Shown in pieces: positions 1 to 18,092 of a DNA stretch of 64,000 bases (position 1 is its first letter; each line of letters starts with the position of its first letter). Where the stretch lies: contig NZ_FRCS01000011.1 of assembly GCF_900143005.1 (NCBI RefSeq), forward strand, positions 1 through 64,000. The letters run 5' to 3'. The translations under genes and the position numbers were made by a program. The notes below the pieces were generated by a model. The model did no database searches and was not told where the DNA came from. It worked only from the letters and a program-made list of their open reading frames with translations. Source of the stretch: Cryptosporangium aurantiacum. Its GTDB lineage: Bacteria; Actinomycetota; Actinomycetes; Mycobacteriales; Cryptosporangiaceae.

Positions 1-140
1 AAGGAACCATCAACCCACCAAACGATGGGCCGAGGGTAAAACACTTGGCACTAACTTTTGAACACACTGTTGAGTTCTCAAACAACACACGCGCATCAAA
101 CCCGCCCGCTAGGACTTCGTTGAGGCTTGCTGTCTTTCGT
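1..140 (-). promoter_or_regulatory. 16S rRNA leader (rRNA operon continues beyond the left edge)
   Basis: Read on the minus strand, positions 82-63 give TTTGAGAACTCAACAGTGTG, the antitermination/processing block found just upstream of 16S rRNA genes in actinobacteria. It is followed toward position 1 by a leader that ends in a hairpin-rich stretch. The mature 16S start is not reached, so the rRNA operon lies to the left of the window and is transcribed leftward. The call rests on recognising this conserved leader block and on its position below the tandem promoters. Confidence 0.8.
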
Positions 141-145
141 TTTCA

Positions 146-175
146 AGCTTACCCGAACCGTTTCGCAGAACCAAA
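146..175 (-). promoter_or_regulatory. rrn promoter, proximal copy
   Basis: On the minus strand TTTGGT (175-170) is followed after exactly 18 bases by TAAGCT (151-146). The same -35/-10 pair with the same 18-base spacing recurs at 301-272 and 408-379, each time in a longer similar block. With the 16S leader just downstream, this reads as the promoter closest to the rRNA operon. Confidence 0.65.
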
Positions 176-271
176 TTCGCTCCGCTTTCCGATCGAGCGC
201 CGGAAGTGCAATTCCGGCTTGCTTTATCGCTCCTGTCGGAGACGATTTCCGCTCGCCGTCTTGCGTTTCCC

Positions 272-301
272 AGCTTACCGGGTCGAATTCGCTGCGCCAA
301 A
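272..301 (-). promoter_or_regulatory. rrn promoter, second copy
   Basis: TTTGGC (301-296), 18-base spacer, TAAGCT (277-272) on the minus strand. The bases on both sides (GAAT before the -35, GGGAAACG-like after the -10) resemble those of the neighbouring copies, so the promoters seem to have arisen by duplication of a unit of roughly 110-125 bp. Confidence 0.65.
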
Positions 302-378
302 TTCGCACAGTTCCTTTCGGCCTGGCCCCTACACCGTCACAAACCGCGCCGTTGAGGCGCTGTTCGCTCGGGCTTCCC

Positions 379-408
379 AGCGTATCCGGTCGATCCCGCG
401 GCGCCAAA
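379..408 (-). promoter_or_regulatory. rrn promoter, third copy
   Basis: TTTGGC (408-403), 18-base spacer, TACGCT (384-379) on the minus strand; same architecture as the two downstream copies with one change in the -10 hexamer. Confidence 0.6.
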
Positions 409-430
409 TTCGGCCGCCTCGCCCGGCACA

Positions 431-459
431 GCACTACCGCCCGGTTCGCACCGGTCAGA
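431..459 (-). promoter_or_regulatory. possible fourth, divergent rrn promoter
   Basis: TCTGAC (459-454), 17-base spacer and TAGTGC (436-431) on the minus strand lie just upstream of the three TTTGG-type copies. The hexamers fit an ordinary vegetative promoter, but the flanks do not match the other copies, so this is a weaker call. Confidence 0.35.
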
Positions 460-1360
460 TCGGCTGCTTTCCCGCGGGCCGTCCACTCCGCCGCTTGCGC
501 GACCGGCTGGTGTCCGTCTCCCCTGCGGGCTCGATGAAATCTACGCGGCTCGCCGACGATCCGCAAACCGCCCGGACGTGGCGGTGGCCACACCTCTCCG
601 GGCACAGTCGGTGGCGTCTCTGCCGCCGGTGGCCACGTCGCCCAGCGGCGCTCGTCGCGCCACGAGCACCGGCCCCGGCGCCATCCGACAAGGGACGACC
701 GCCACCTCAGCGAACGAGCAACAACCAATCTCCACAGACCACCGCCAGCCCCGGTCACCACAGACCTACCGGCGTGACGGCACCGCTGTTGGACCTGGGT
801 CTACCCCGACCACGAGCCGGCCCTGCCCACGGTGGTGTCGGCTCTACGCGGAACGGCACCACTGTTGATCCTGCACTGGGCGGCCCCGCTGTTGGCACAG
901 AGCGGGTCGGCGTGCGGTCTTCGCGGGGTGGGCTGCGGCGGGTCTGGGGCGGGACGACGTTGACCCTTCGACGCCGGATACGCGGAACCGGCCTCTAAGG
1001 CACCTGTTACAGCCCGAGAACCCCTCATCTGACGGGCCCCGCACGGTGTCGGCGAACCGGGCCACGTTCGTGGACACCGCGGCGCCGACGACCGCGAACG
1101 CCAGGCATCCGGGTCGTGTGAGGCCCGGCCGTCAGGAGGCCGAGTGGGCGCGTTCAGGCGACCTATCACTTGCCTGAATGCGTCCACTTGCGGTGGCGAG
1201 GCCCGGCGCCACTGCGGGGGTCGGCACAGTGTGGTGCGGTGAGTAGTGACCGGAGGAAGGACCCCTCCCGCGCCAACGACGGCGGAACCGCGCGTCGCGC
1301 GGCCCGCCACCGGCCGCGCCGGACGCGGAAGCGACCGGCGCGCGCCAGGCAGGCGTAGAT
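460..1360. other. Non-coding stretch between rrn promoters and tyrS
   Basis: No convincing gene. Several long open frames cross this stretch on both strands, but their translations are low-complexity Arg/Pro/Gly/Ala strings without recognisable domains, as expected by chance at this GC. Visible items are a direct repeat of CGGTGGCCAC around 585-635, possibly a site upstream of the rrn promoters, and the hairpin at 1150-1181. The rest looks like rrn upstream DNA and the tail of the tyrS transcript. Confidence 0.5.
1150..1181 (-). terminator. Hairpin downstream of tyrS
   Basis: The arms gcgttcaggc and gcctgaatgc (one G-T pair) enclose a 12-base loop, about 180 bp past the tyrS stop. There is no T-run. 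It could end the arg-mpg-tyrS transcript, but this is only a structural guess. Confidence 0.25.
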
Positions 1361-2621
1361 CTAAAGGACCTCGACACCGGAGATTGTGCGCTTGCCGCGG
1401 CGGAGCACCAGCCAGCGGCCGTGGAGCAGTTCCTCCCGGGAGGGAGGGACCTCGCCGTCGGTGACCTTGACGTTGTTGACGTACGCGCCGCCCTCGCGGA
1501 CCGTGCGCCGGGCCTCGGAGAGGCTCGACGCGAGGCCGGAGGCCTGGAGCAATGCCGCGACCGTCGGGAGTTCGCCGGTCACCTGGTGCAAGCCCGCTTC
1601 GGTGAGCGCGGCGCGGAGCGTCTCTCCGGGGAGGTCACGCAGCTCGGCGCGGCCGAAGAGGGCTTGGCTGGCGGTGTTCACGGCGGCGGTTTCGTCGGCG
1701 CCGTGGACCAGCGTGGTCATCTCTTCGGCGAGCCGACGCTGGGCCAGGCGGGCCGCGGGGCGCTCGGCAACGGCGATCTCGAGCTCCTCGATCTCCTTGC
1801 GGTCGAGGAACGTGAACGTCTTGAGCCTGGCGACAACGTCGCGGTCGTCGGTGTTGAACCAGAACTGGTACCAGGCGTAGGGGCTGGTGAGGTCGGGGTC
1901 GAGCCAGACGGAGCCGCCGCCGGTGCTCTTGCCGAACTTCTCGCCGTTGGCGTTGGTGAGCAGCGGGAGCGTGAGCGCGTGCGCGGGGCCGCCCTCGTTG
2001 GCGGTGACGCGGCGGATGTAGTCGAGGCCCGCGGTGATGTTGCCCCACTGGTCGTTGCCGCCGATCTGGAGGCGGCAACCCTGGTCACGGTAGAGCTGAA
2101 GGAAGTCGTTGGCCTGGAGGAGCTGGTAGCTGAACTCGGTGTAGCTCAGTCCACCGGAGTTGATGCGGGCGGCGACGGACTCGCGCGCGAGCATCTGGGT
2201 GACCGGGAAGTGCTTGCCGACGTCGCGGAGGAAGTCGAGTGCCGAGACGGAGGCGGTCCAGTCGAGGTTGTTGGCGAGGAGAGCGCCTTGCTCGAAGTCG
2301 ACGAACCTCGCCAGCTGGGGTCGGAGGGCTTCGACCAGCTCGCGGACGCGCTCCGGGGTGTTGAGGACGCGTTCGGTGGAGCGACCGCTGGGGTCACCGA
2401 TCAGTCCGGTGGCGCCGCCGGCCAGGACGATCGGCCGGTGGCCGGCCTGCTGGAAACGGCGCAGCGTGAGCAGCGGGACGAGGTGACCGGCGTGCAGGCT
2501 CGCCGCGGTGGGGTCGAACCCGGCATAAACCGTGAGCGGGGCGTTGTCGAGGGCCGCGCTCAGGGCCTGTTCGTCAGTGGTCTGGGCGATCAGGCCACGC
2601 CAGCGTAGTTCGTCGAGGAAG

Positions 2622-2629
<8 letters not shown>
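1361..2629 (-). CDS. tyrS: Tyrosyl-tRNA synthetase
   Basis: Class I aminoacyl-tRNA synthetase that charges tRNA-Tyr in the cytoplasm. Seen: N-terminus [15 protein letters not shown], tyrosine-pocket region [16 protein letters not shown] with the HIGH-type HAGHL, the KMSKS-type loop KFGKS, and a C-terminal S4-like RNA-binding segment ([16 protein letters not shown]). From the chosen GTG the protein has 422 residues, the normal bacterial length. In-frame ATGs at 2641 and 2638 would add four or three residues. I prefer the GTG because it overlaps the mpg stop by 8 bases, as in translational coupling, and gives the usual N-terminus. Last gene of the arg-mpg-tyrS series. Confidence 0.95.
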
Positions 2630-5469
<2,840 letters not shown>

Positions 5470-5559
5470 CGTCGGTTGCTCATCGTCCGTCGCTCGTCGG
5501 GTCGGTCGCTGGCTCTTCGGTCGCTGGCAGTCGTCGGCTGTGGTCGCTGAGGATAACGA

Positions 5560-7759
<2,200 letters not shown>

Positions 7760-7763
<4 letters not shown>

Positions 7764-8676
7764 GAGGCCGCCTCCGGGCTGGGAACGACCATCGTGCCGA
7801 ATCCTTCCTCGGTGAAGATTTCCAGGAGCAGGGAGTGCGCCACCCGCCCATCGATCACGGTCGCCTGGGGCACGCCGCCGCGGACCGCGCGCAGGCACGC
7901 CTCCATCTTCGGGATCATGCCCGCCGACAGCGACGGGAGCAGCTCCTCCAGCTCCTGGGTGCCGATCTGGCTGACCAGCGAGTCGTGGTCGGGCCAGCGG
8001 GTGTAGAGGCCCTCGACGTCGGTGAGGACCACGAGCTTCTGCGCGCCGAGCGCGACCGCGATCGCGGACGCCGCGGTGTCGGCGTTGAGGTTGTGCACCT
8101 GGCCGTCGGCGTCCGGGGCCACGGTGGAGATCACCGGGATGCGTCCGGACTCGATCAGGTCCCAGACCGCTGCCGGGTTGACGGTGGCGACGTCACCGAC
8201 GAGGCCGACGTCCACTTGCTCCCCATCGACGGTCGCCGACCGGCGGGTGGCGGTGAGGAGATGAGCGTCCTCGCCGGACATGCCGACGGCGAACGGCCCG
8301 TGCTCGTTGATCAGGCCGACGAGTTCCCGGCCGACCTGCCCGACGAGCACCATCCGGACGACGTCCATCGTCTCCGGAGTGGTGACGCGGAAGCCGCCGC
8401 GGAACTCGCTGTCGATGCCGAGCCGGTTGAGCATGGACGAGATCTGCGGTCCACCGCCATGGACGACGACGGGACGCGCGCCGGCGTAGCGCAGGAACAC
8501 CATGTCGGCGGCGAACGCGCGCTTGAGCGCCTCGTCGGTCATCGCGTGGCCGCCGTACTTGACGACGACGACGGCGCCGTTGAACCGCTTGAGCCACGGC
8601 AGCGCCTCGATGAGGACCCGGGCCTTGCGCTGTGCGGCTTCGATGTCGCGTGCAGAGAGCATGTGATCGGTGGCCG

Positions 8677-8680
<4 letters not shown>
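7760..8680 (-). CDS. argB: Acetylglutamate kinase
   Basis: Phosphorylates N-acetylglutamate, the usual arginine-feedback control point. Amino-acid-kinase fold motifs [22 protein letters not shown] and LTDVEGLY are present. Length 306 residues. The N-terminal helix (residues 7-30) that forms the hexamer and arginine site in the inhibitable form appears to be there, so feedback inhibition is likely (inference). Stop overlaps argD, start overlaps argJ. Confidence 0.96.
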
Positions 8681-11078
<2,398 letters not shown>

Positions 11079-11081
11079 CTA

Positions 11082-11115
11082 CGTATGAGTATGCATCCTC
11101 TCGGATTCCCATGCA
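11082..11115 (-). promoter_or_regulatory. Tandem ARG boxes (ArgR operator) at the argC promoter
   Basis: On the minus strand two 14-base cores, TGCATGGGAATCCG (11115-11102) and TGCATACTCATACG (11095-11082), both fit the ARG half-site pair TGNAT-N4-ATNCA with only the last base off. Their centres are 20 bp apart, close to the two-turn spacing of paired ARG boxes bound by one ArgR hexamer. TTGCAT-N17-CATACT inside the same stretch could be the -35/-10, so repression would block RNA polymerase. Operator 25-58 bp upstream of the argC GTG. Confidence 0.6.
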
Positions 11116-11201
11116 ACGGTGGCCACGGCACGCTCCGGTCGCAGCACAGCACGCCGGTAGCCTTGGCGTACCGTCTTTAACGCGCAGGAGGGCTGTTGCG
11201 A

Positions 11202-11669
11202 ATGGCCGAACAGCCAGAAAACTTCGCCGACCGCAAGCGGCGGAAGACACTTGCGATAGTTCTCGCCGTGCTAGCGGCTGCCGCTCTTGCTGTCTGTTCA
11301 GTACTTGGATGGTTCCTCTACCAGTATTTTGATGATTCGCCGGAGAATCCATCCGAGGCGATATCACAATACTTTCTTAGCCTCCAGAATCGTGATCCTA
11401 GCGAGCTATCCGAGGTCATATGCTCTGGATCCCAGGAGGAAGCTGCCAACCTCATCGACGAATTCCACAAGGGATTTGCGGACGACGGCGTAACTCTTAC
11501 GGACGTGCGATGGACCAACGAGGGCTCAAGGGAAGGTCGAGGCGACAACGTTTTGCTCGACACTCGTGTCACCTATCAGGTTGAACGCAACGGCGAAACC
11601 TTCGTCCGCCGGGCCAACGTGATTTTCACTGTCGAGAACAACAAAGTGTGCTCGGCCCAAGAAAAGTAA
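11202..11669 (+). CDS. Small membrane-anchored protein, extracytoplasmic C-terminal domain
   Basis: Not assigned to a named family with certainty. Residues 1-15 are charged (DRKRRK), 16-42 form one hydrophobic segment (LAIVLAVLAAAALAVCSVLG...), and the remaining 110 residues look like a small alpha+beta domain (EAISQYFLSLQNRDPSEL ... VTYQVERNGETFVRRANVIF) of the NTF2/DUF4878 kind often anchored at actinobacterial membranes. AGGAGG ends 10 bases before the ATG; a TTG six bases earlier is the alternative start. It reads against both flanking operons. Codon use is clearly more AT-rich than its neighbours, suggesting acquisition or loose selection. Confidence 0.75.
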   Translation: MAEQPENFADRKRRKTLAIVLAVLAAAALAVCSVLGWFLYQYFDDSPENPSEAISQYFLSLQNRDPSELSEVICSGSQEEAANLIDEFHKGFADDGVTLTDVRWTNEGSREGRGDNVLLDTRVTYQVERNGETFVRRANVIFTVENNKVCSAQEK

Positions 11670-11670
11670 T

Positions 11671-11705
11671 CTAGCGGTGCGCGACTGCCAGTCACGCACC
11701 GCTAG
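11671..11705. terminator. Bidirectional terminator hairpin
   Basis: A perfect or near-perfect 16-bp stem (ctagcggtgcgcgact / agtcacgcaccgctag) with a 3-base loop sits two bases after the stop of the plus-strand membrane gene and 12 bases after the pheT stop on the other strand. It is well placed to end both convergent transcripts. Confidence 0.8.
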
Positions 11706-11717
11706 TGACACTTCTAG

Positions 11718-14215
11718 TTAGGCCCTGAGTGCTGCGCCGCAGGTCGTGGCGGCGGTGCTGACGGCCGCGTCTCGGGCTGTGGTGGCTTCTTCCACCGTCA
11801 ACGTCCGATCGGGGGCGCGGAACGTCAGCGCGAACGCGAGCGACTTGTGTCCCTCACCCACCTGCGACCCCGTATAGACGTCGAACAACCGCACCGACTC
11901 CAGCAGCGGCCCGGCGCCCTCCGTGAGCGCGGCCTCCACCTCCGCCGATGGTACGGACTCGCCGACTACGAGTGCCACGTCCAGCAGCGCCGGCGGGAAC
12001 GGCGAGATCACGGGCGCGGTCGGCACCACGGAGTCGGGGAACGCGTCCAGGTTCAGCTCCATCGCCGCCGTGCGCGCCGGCAATTCGAGCGCGGCGACGA
12101 CCCGGGGGTGCAACTCGCCCGCGTGCCCCACGACGTGGCCGTCGACCACGAGCGACGCGCATCGGCCGGGGTGCCACGGCGCCAACTCGCCCCGCCGCAC
12201 CTCGAGCGTCACGCCGGCGGCCGCGGCCACGGTGCGCGCCGCCTCGATCGCGTCGGCCCACGACGCCGCACGCCCCGGCCCCCACCACCCGGCCGGGTCG
12301 CGGTCACCGGCGAGCACTACCGCCACGTGGCGGGGCTGCGCGGGTACCGCCGCGAAGAGCGCTTCGAGCTCCTCGTCGGTCGGCCGCCGGTCGACGCCCA
12401 GCCGGGGCGCCGCAGCGGCACCCGAAGCCGGATGGAAGACCAGCCCCAGCTCGAACAGCGACACGTCCCGCTGCCCGCGGCCGATGTTGCGCTGCGCCGC
12501 CTTGAGCAAGCCGGGGAGCAGGCTGGTACGCATCTCCGGCTCGGTGTCCGAGAGCGGGTTCGCCAGCCGGGCCGCGTTCCGGCGCGGGTCGTCCAGGTCG
12601 AGCCCGAACGCGTCGTGGACGGTCGGCGACACGAACGGGTAGCTGAGCACCTCGACGAAGCCCGCCTCGGCCAGCGTCCGCGCCACCGAACGGCGACGAC
12701 GCTGACCGTCGGTGAGGCCCGAACTCGACGGCGTCGGCGGCAGCAGCGACGGGATGTTGTCGTAGCCCTCCAACCGTGCGACCTCTTCGACCAGGTCGAT
12801 CGGGTCGGTGAGGTCGGGGCGCCAGCTGGCGGGCAACACCCAGAGCTCGTCCTCGCCGGCGGTGGTCACCGTGCACCCGACGTCCCGCAGACGACGCTCC
12901 ACGGTCGACCGCGAGTAGTCCACGCCGATCACCCGCGACGGCAGCCCGACCGGTAGCCGGATCGGCTCGATGGCTCGCCGCGCGTCCACATCGAGGACGT
13001 TCGGGTCGGCCACGGCCCCGCCGTACTCCACGAGCAACCGCACCGCGGCTTCCGCGGCGACCGCGGTCATCTCCGGATCGACACCCCGCTCGAACCGCTT
13101 GGACGCCTCGCTGGGCAGCTTGTGCCGCCGCGCGGTCCGCGCCACCGAGACCGGATCCCAGTGGGCCGCCTCGATCAGCACGTCCGTCGTGTCGTCGCTG
13201 ATCTCGGTCGTGGCGCCACCCATCACCGCGGCCAGCCCGATCGGGCCGGTGTCATCGGTGATCAGCAGGTCTTCCGGATCGATGACCCGGTCGGCCCCGT
13301 CGAGCGTCGTGAGACGCTCCCCGGGTCGCCCGCGCCGCACCACGATCGGACCGGTGAGCGCAGAACGGTCGAACGCGTGCATCGGCTGGCCCAGCTCGAG
13401 CATCAGGTAGTTCGTGACGTCGACGGCCAGCGAGATCGAGCGCACCCCGGCGGCCTGCAGGCGCCGCTTCATCCACAGCGGCGAGGGCGCCGCGGGGTTC
13501 AACCCGCGCACGGCCCGCGCGTAGAAGCGGTCGCAGCCGACCGGGTCCTCCACGACGACCGGGTGCGGCGGCTCCGCGGTCGCGGCGGGGGCGTCCACGA
13601 GCGACGCGGGGTCGCGGAACGGCACATCCAGCGAGTGGCTGAGTTCCCGCGCCAGCCCGCGCACCGAGAAGCAATAGCCGCGGTCCGGCGTGATCGCCAG
13701 CTCGAACACCACGTCGTCCAGGCCGAGCAGCGGCTTCGCGTCGCTGCCCGGCTCCACGCCGGACGGGAGCTCGGCCGTCGAGTAGGCCAGGATTCCACTG
13801 TGGTCGTCGCTGATCCCCAGCTCACGTCCGGAGCAGATCATCCCGTCGGACACGTGCCCGTAGGTTTTCCTGGCGGCGATCGCAAAGTCACCCGGCAGCA
13901 CCGCACCGGGCAACGCCGCGACGACGTACTCCGCGGTGGCCACGTTGGGCGCACCGCAGACGATGCCGCGACTCCCCTCGTCCCCGTTGTGCTCGGGCCC
14001 GACGTCGACGCGGCAGTACCAGATCGGCTTCTTGAAGTCGGTCAGCTCCACGGCCGAGAGCACGCGGCCGATCACCAGCGGACCGGACACGTCCGCACCC
14101 GGCCGGTGCACGGCCTCGACCTCGAGCCCGGCACGGACAAAAGCGGCGTCGATCTCCTCGACCGAGCGGCCCGCAACGTCGAGGTACTCGCCGAGCCAGG
14201 ACAGCGCGACGCGCA

Positions 14216-14216
<1 letters not shown>
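11718..14216 (-). CDS. pheT: Phenylalanyl-tRNA synthetase beta subunit
   Basis: Beta chain of the alpha2-beta2 PheRS. In order: tRNA-binding EMAP/OB domain (about 40-150, with VCGAPN), B3/B4 editing domain (about 210-400, including [13 protein letters not shown] and [15 protein letters not shown]), B5 domain (about 410-480), catalytic-like core (about 490-700, [16 protein letters not shown]), and C-terminal FDX-ACB anticodon-binding domain (about 740-832, [14 protein letters not shown]). Length 832 is normal. Start and the pheS stop share one base (TGATG), so the subunits are coupled. Confidence 0.97.
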
Positions 14217-15696
<1,480 letters not shown>

Positions 15697-16512
15697 CTAC
15701 CGGCGTTGGGCACGCGCCGACGCGTACAGACACACCGCCGCCGCAGCGGCCAGGTTCAGGCTCTCCGCGCGGCCGTGAATCGGGATCCGCACCCGCCGGT
15801 CCGCCAGCTCGGCGAGCTCCGGCGGCAACCCCCGCGCTTCGTTGCCGAACACCCATGCGGTCGGTTTGCCCAGCTCCCCGGCGTCCGCCAAGTCGTCGAG
15901 ATCGGCCTCGCCGTACCCGTCGGCCGCCAGCACCCGCAGGCCTGCCGAGCGAAGCGAGGCAATCGCCGAAGGCGCAGAAACCCCCCGCACGACCGGCGGA
16001 TGGAACAGGCTCCCGGCCGACGACCGGACGCACTTGCCGTTGTAAGGATCGACGCTGCCGTCGGTGAAGACGACGCCGCTCGCACCCGCCGCGTCGGCCG
16101 TCCGCAGCACGGTCCCGGCGTTCCCCGGGTCCTGGATCTCCGCGAGCACGGCCACCAGCGATCCCGAGACGGCCGACAGCGGCACGTCCAGGAACGAACA
16201 CACCGCTACCAGCCCCTGCGGCGAGACGGTCTCCGACAGCCCGGCCATGCCCGCGTCGTCAACGGCGATCACCGGCACCGAAGCGCCCGCGACCAGGTCC
16301 GCGTACCGCGAAAGCGCCGGAACGGTCCCGAAGACCATCGACGGCGCGCCGGGGGCGTCCGGATCGAGGGCCAGCGCCTCCCGCACGGCCTGTGGACCCT
16401 CGGCCAGGAACTGCCGGACAGAATCCCGCCGCGACCGGCGCGTCAGACGCCGAGCAGCAGCGACCCGAGGAGTCCGACCACTCGCGAGCGGCGGATCCTC
16501 GGGTCGCGTCAA
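15697..16512 (-). CDS. SpoU/TrmH-family RNA 2'-O-ribose methyltransferase
   Basis: SPOUT-fold methyltransferase that uses SAM to methylate a ribose in 23S rRNA or tRNA. All three SpoU motifs are visible: EIQDPGNAGTVLRTADAAG (about 125-143), VFGNEARGLP (about 219-228) and IPIHGRAESLNLAAAAAV (about 243-260). The N-terminal 100 residues form the small substrate-binding domain typical of RlmB/TsnR-like enzymes. The start is probably TTG. It lies between rplT and pheS, where actinobacteria usually carry this gene. The exact target nucleotide cannot be read from sequence. Confidence 0.9.
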   Translation of the reverse strand: MTRPEDPPLASGRTPRVAAARRLTRRSRRDSVRQFLAEGPQAVREALALDPDAPGAPSMVFGTVPALSRYADLVAGASVPVIAVDDAGMAGLSETVSPQGLVAVCSFLDVPLSAVSGSLVAVLAEIQDPGNAGTVLRTADAAGASGVVFTDGSVDPYNGKCVRSSAGSLFHPPVVRGVSAPSAIASLRSAGLRVLAADGYGEADLDDLADAGELGKPTAWVFGNEARGLPPELAELADRRVRIPIHGRAESLNLAAAAAVCLYASARAQRR

Positions 16513-16529
16513 ACGATCAGCAGACCTGG

Positions 16530-16919
16530 TCAGGCCGCGTCCTCACGCGGAGCCGACGTGTCCTCGGGCAGCGCGGCCTTGGCCACGGCCACCAGCGCGG
16601 CGAACGCAGCGGCGTCGTTGACGGCGAGGTCGGCGAGGACCTTCCGGTCAACCTCGACCTCGGCGAGACGCAGGCCCTGGACGAAGCGGTTGTACGTCAG
16701 GCCGTTGGCCCGCGCCGCAGCGTTGATGCGAGTGATCCACAGCTGGCGGAAGTCACCCTTGCGCGCCTTGCGGTCGCGGTAGGAGTAGGTCGCGGAGTGG
16801 AGGAGCTGCTCCTTGGCCTTGCGGTAGAGCCGCGAGCGCTGGCCGCGGTAACCCTTCGCGGCCTCGAGGGTGGTCCGGCGCTTCTTCTGGGCATTGACCG
16901 CCCGCTTCACGCGTGCCAC
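16530..16919 (-). CDS. rplT: 50S ribosomal protein L20
   Basis: Early-assembly large-subunit protein that binds 23S rRNA. The highly basic N-terminus ([14 protein letters not shown]), [19 protein letters not shown] and [18 protein letters not shown] are diagnostic. 129 residues, with a short acidic tail ([12 protein letters not shown]) typical of actinobacteria. Third gene of infC-rpmI-rplT. Confidence 0.98.
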   Translation of the reverse strand: MARVKRAVNAQKKRRTTLEAAKGYRGQRSRLYRKAKEQLLHSATYSYRDRKARKGDFRQLWITRINAAARANGLTYNRFVQGLRLAEVEVDRKVLADLAVNDAAAFAALVAVAKAALPEDTSAPREDAA

Positions 16920-17005
16920 GGGTACACCTGTCCTTCTTGCGGTCGTCGTCCGGACCCCGGTATCGGGCGGCGACGATCAGTGGTCAACGAAATTACTGCG
17001 GGACT

Positions 17006-17200
17006 TCAGATACCGAGCAGCCGCTTGATGCGCTTGGTCTCGGTCGGCGCGAAGTCGGTCGTGCCGTCCAGCCGCCGGGTCCGGGTGCTGGACTTGTGCT
17101 CCAGCAGGTGGCGGCGGTTCGCCTTCTGGCGACGCAGCTTGCCGGTACCGGTCAGCTTGACGCGCTTGGCGGTGCCCTTGTGGGTCTTGTTCTTCGGCAT
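17006..17200 (-). CDS. rpmI: 50S ribosomal protein L35
   Basis: Small basic ribosomal protein of 64 residues; [20 protein letters not shown] and [10 protein letters not shown] are characteristic. Lies between infC and rplT, as in almost all bacteria, with about 80-bp gaps on each side. Confidence 0.97.
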   Translation of the reverse strand: MPKNKTHKGTAKRVKLTGTGKLRRQKANRRHLLEHKSSTRTRRLDGTTDFAPTETKRIKRLLGI

Positions 17201-17282
17201 CAGTTTTCCTTGTTGATGTACCTACTCAGGACGTACCGGGGCGCGGCGCCCGTGCTCCGGGTGCCGCGCCGCCCGTCACGCG

Positions 17283-17858
17283 TCAGACGTCCGCGGGGGC
17301 GTCTGTTTCTGCTTCATCCCCCTGGCCGCGCTGGCCAACGGTCTTCAAAGCCCGGTGCGGAGCCATCACCATGATCATGTTGCGGCCGTCCTGACGGGGA
17401 GCCGACTCGACGAAGCCGAGCTCGGTCACCTCGTCGGCGAGCCGCTTGAGAAGCCGGAAACCCAGCTCGGGACGGCTCTGCTCACGGCCACGGAACATGA
17501 TCGTGATCTTGACCTTGTCGCCGGCCTTGAGGAAGCGCACGACGTGACCCTTCTTGGTCTCGTAGTCGTGCGGGTCGATCTTCGGCCGAAGCTTCATTTC
17601 CTTGATCACGGTGAGGCTCTGGTTACGCCGCGCCTCCCGTGCTTTCTGCGCGCTCTCGTACTTGAACTTTCCATAGTCCATGAGCTTGCAGACGGGCGGT
17701 CGCGCGGTCGGCGCGACCTCGACCAGATCCAGGTCGGTGTCCTGGGCGAGGCGCAGGGCCTCGGCAACCGGAACGATGCCGACCTGCTCCCCTTCCGGAC
17801 CGACGAGACGTACCTCGCGGGCACGGATCTGGTCGTTCACACGCAGCTCTACGCTGAT
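17283..17858 (-). CDS. infC: Translation initiation factor IF-3 (non-standard ATC start)
   Basis: Binds the 30S subunit, prevents subunit joining and proofreads the start codon. Both domains are complete: the N-terminal domain with [14 protein letters not shown] and [12 protein letters not shown], the linker, and the C-terminal domain with [19 protein letters not shown] and [20 protein letters not shown] at 17868-17863 lies four bases before ATC (17858-17856), which opens [14 protein letters not shown]3 homologues begin at this point. A GTG at 17840 is in frame but has no ribosome site. AUU/AUC-type starts let IF3 repress its own translation, so autoregulation is likely. 191 residues from ATC, with a short acidic tail. 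Confidence 0.93.
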   Translation of the reverse strand: MSVELRVNDQIRAREVRLVGPEGEQVGIVPVAEALRLAQDTDLDLVEVAPTARPPVCKLMDYGKFKYESAQKAREARRNQSLTVIKEMKLRPKIDPHDYETKKGHVVRFLKAGDKVKITIMFRGREQSRPELGFRLLKRLADEVTELGFVESAPRQDGRNMIMVMAPHRALKTVGQRGQGDEAETDAPADV

Positions 17859-17862
17859 GGGA

Positions 17863-17868
17863 CCTCCT
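17863..17868 (-). promoter_or_regulatory. infC ribosome-binding site deciding the ATC start
   Basis: AGGAGG on the minus strand, four bases before the ATC codon. No other purine-rich site precedes the downstream GTG, so the site fixes the unusual start. Confidence 0.75.
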
Positions 17869-17920
17869 CGGACGTACTTCTAGTCATTGACCATGCCCGG
17901 TGGAACCCCACAACACGAAA

Positions 17921-17942
17921 GGCCCCAGCGCACGCTGGGGCC
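17921..17942 (-). terminator. Attenuator-like hairpin in the infC leader
   Basis: Perfect 10-bp stem ggccccagcg / cgctggggcc followed on the minus strand by TTTCGTGTTG. It lies 63 bp upstream of the infC start, so it is in the infC mRNA leader or ends a short upstream transcript. Attenuation of the infC-rpmI-rplT operon is known in other bacteria; here it is inferred from position and shape. Confidence 0.6.
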
Positions 17943-18092
17943 CACTCGACCGGTCAGCGGCAATGCCGCTCCGGCGACAGCTGCCGCCGATGACCGGACC
18001 CTGCCGCCTCTCGGCTGCTCGGGTGGGAGCGGGGCTCCTCTTGGCTGCCACCCGCTGCGCGGACGGCTGGTCGTTCTGCCAGGGTACCAGGC

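Noticed and set aside
45-998. Long open frames on both strands upstream of the rRNA operon
   Set aside because: Translations are Arg/Pro/Gly/Ala strings without domains, and the DNA holds the 16S leader and tandem promoters instead.
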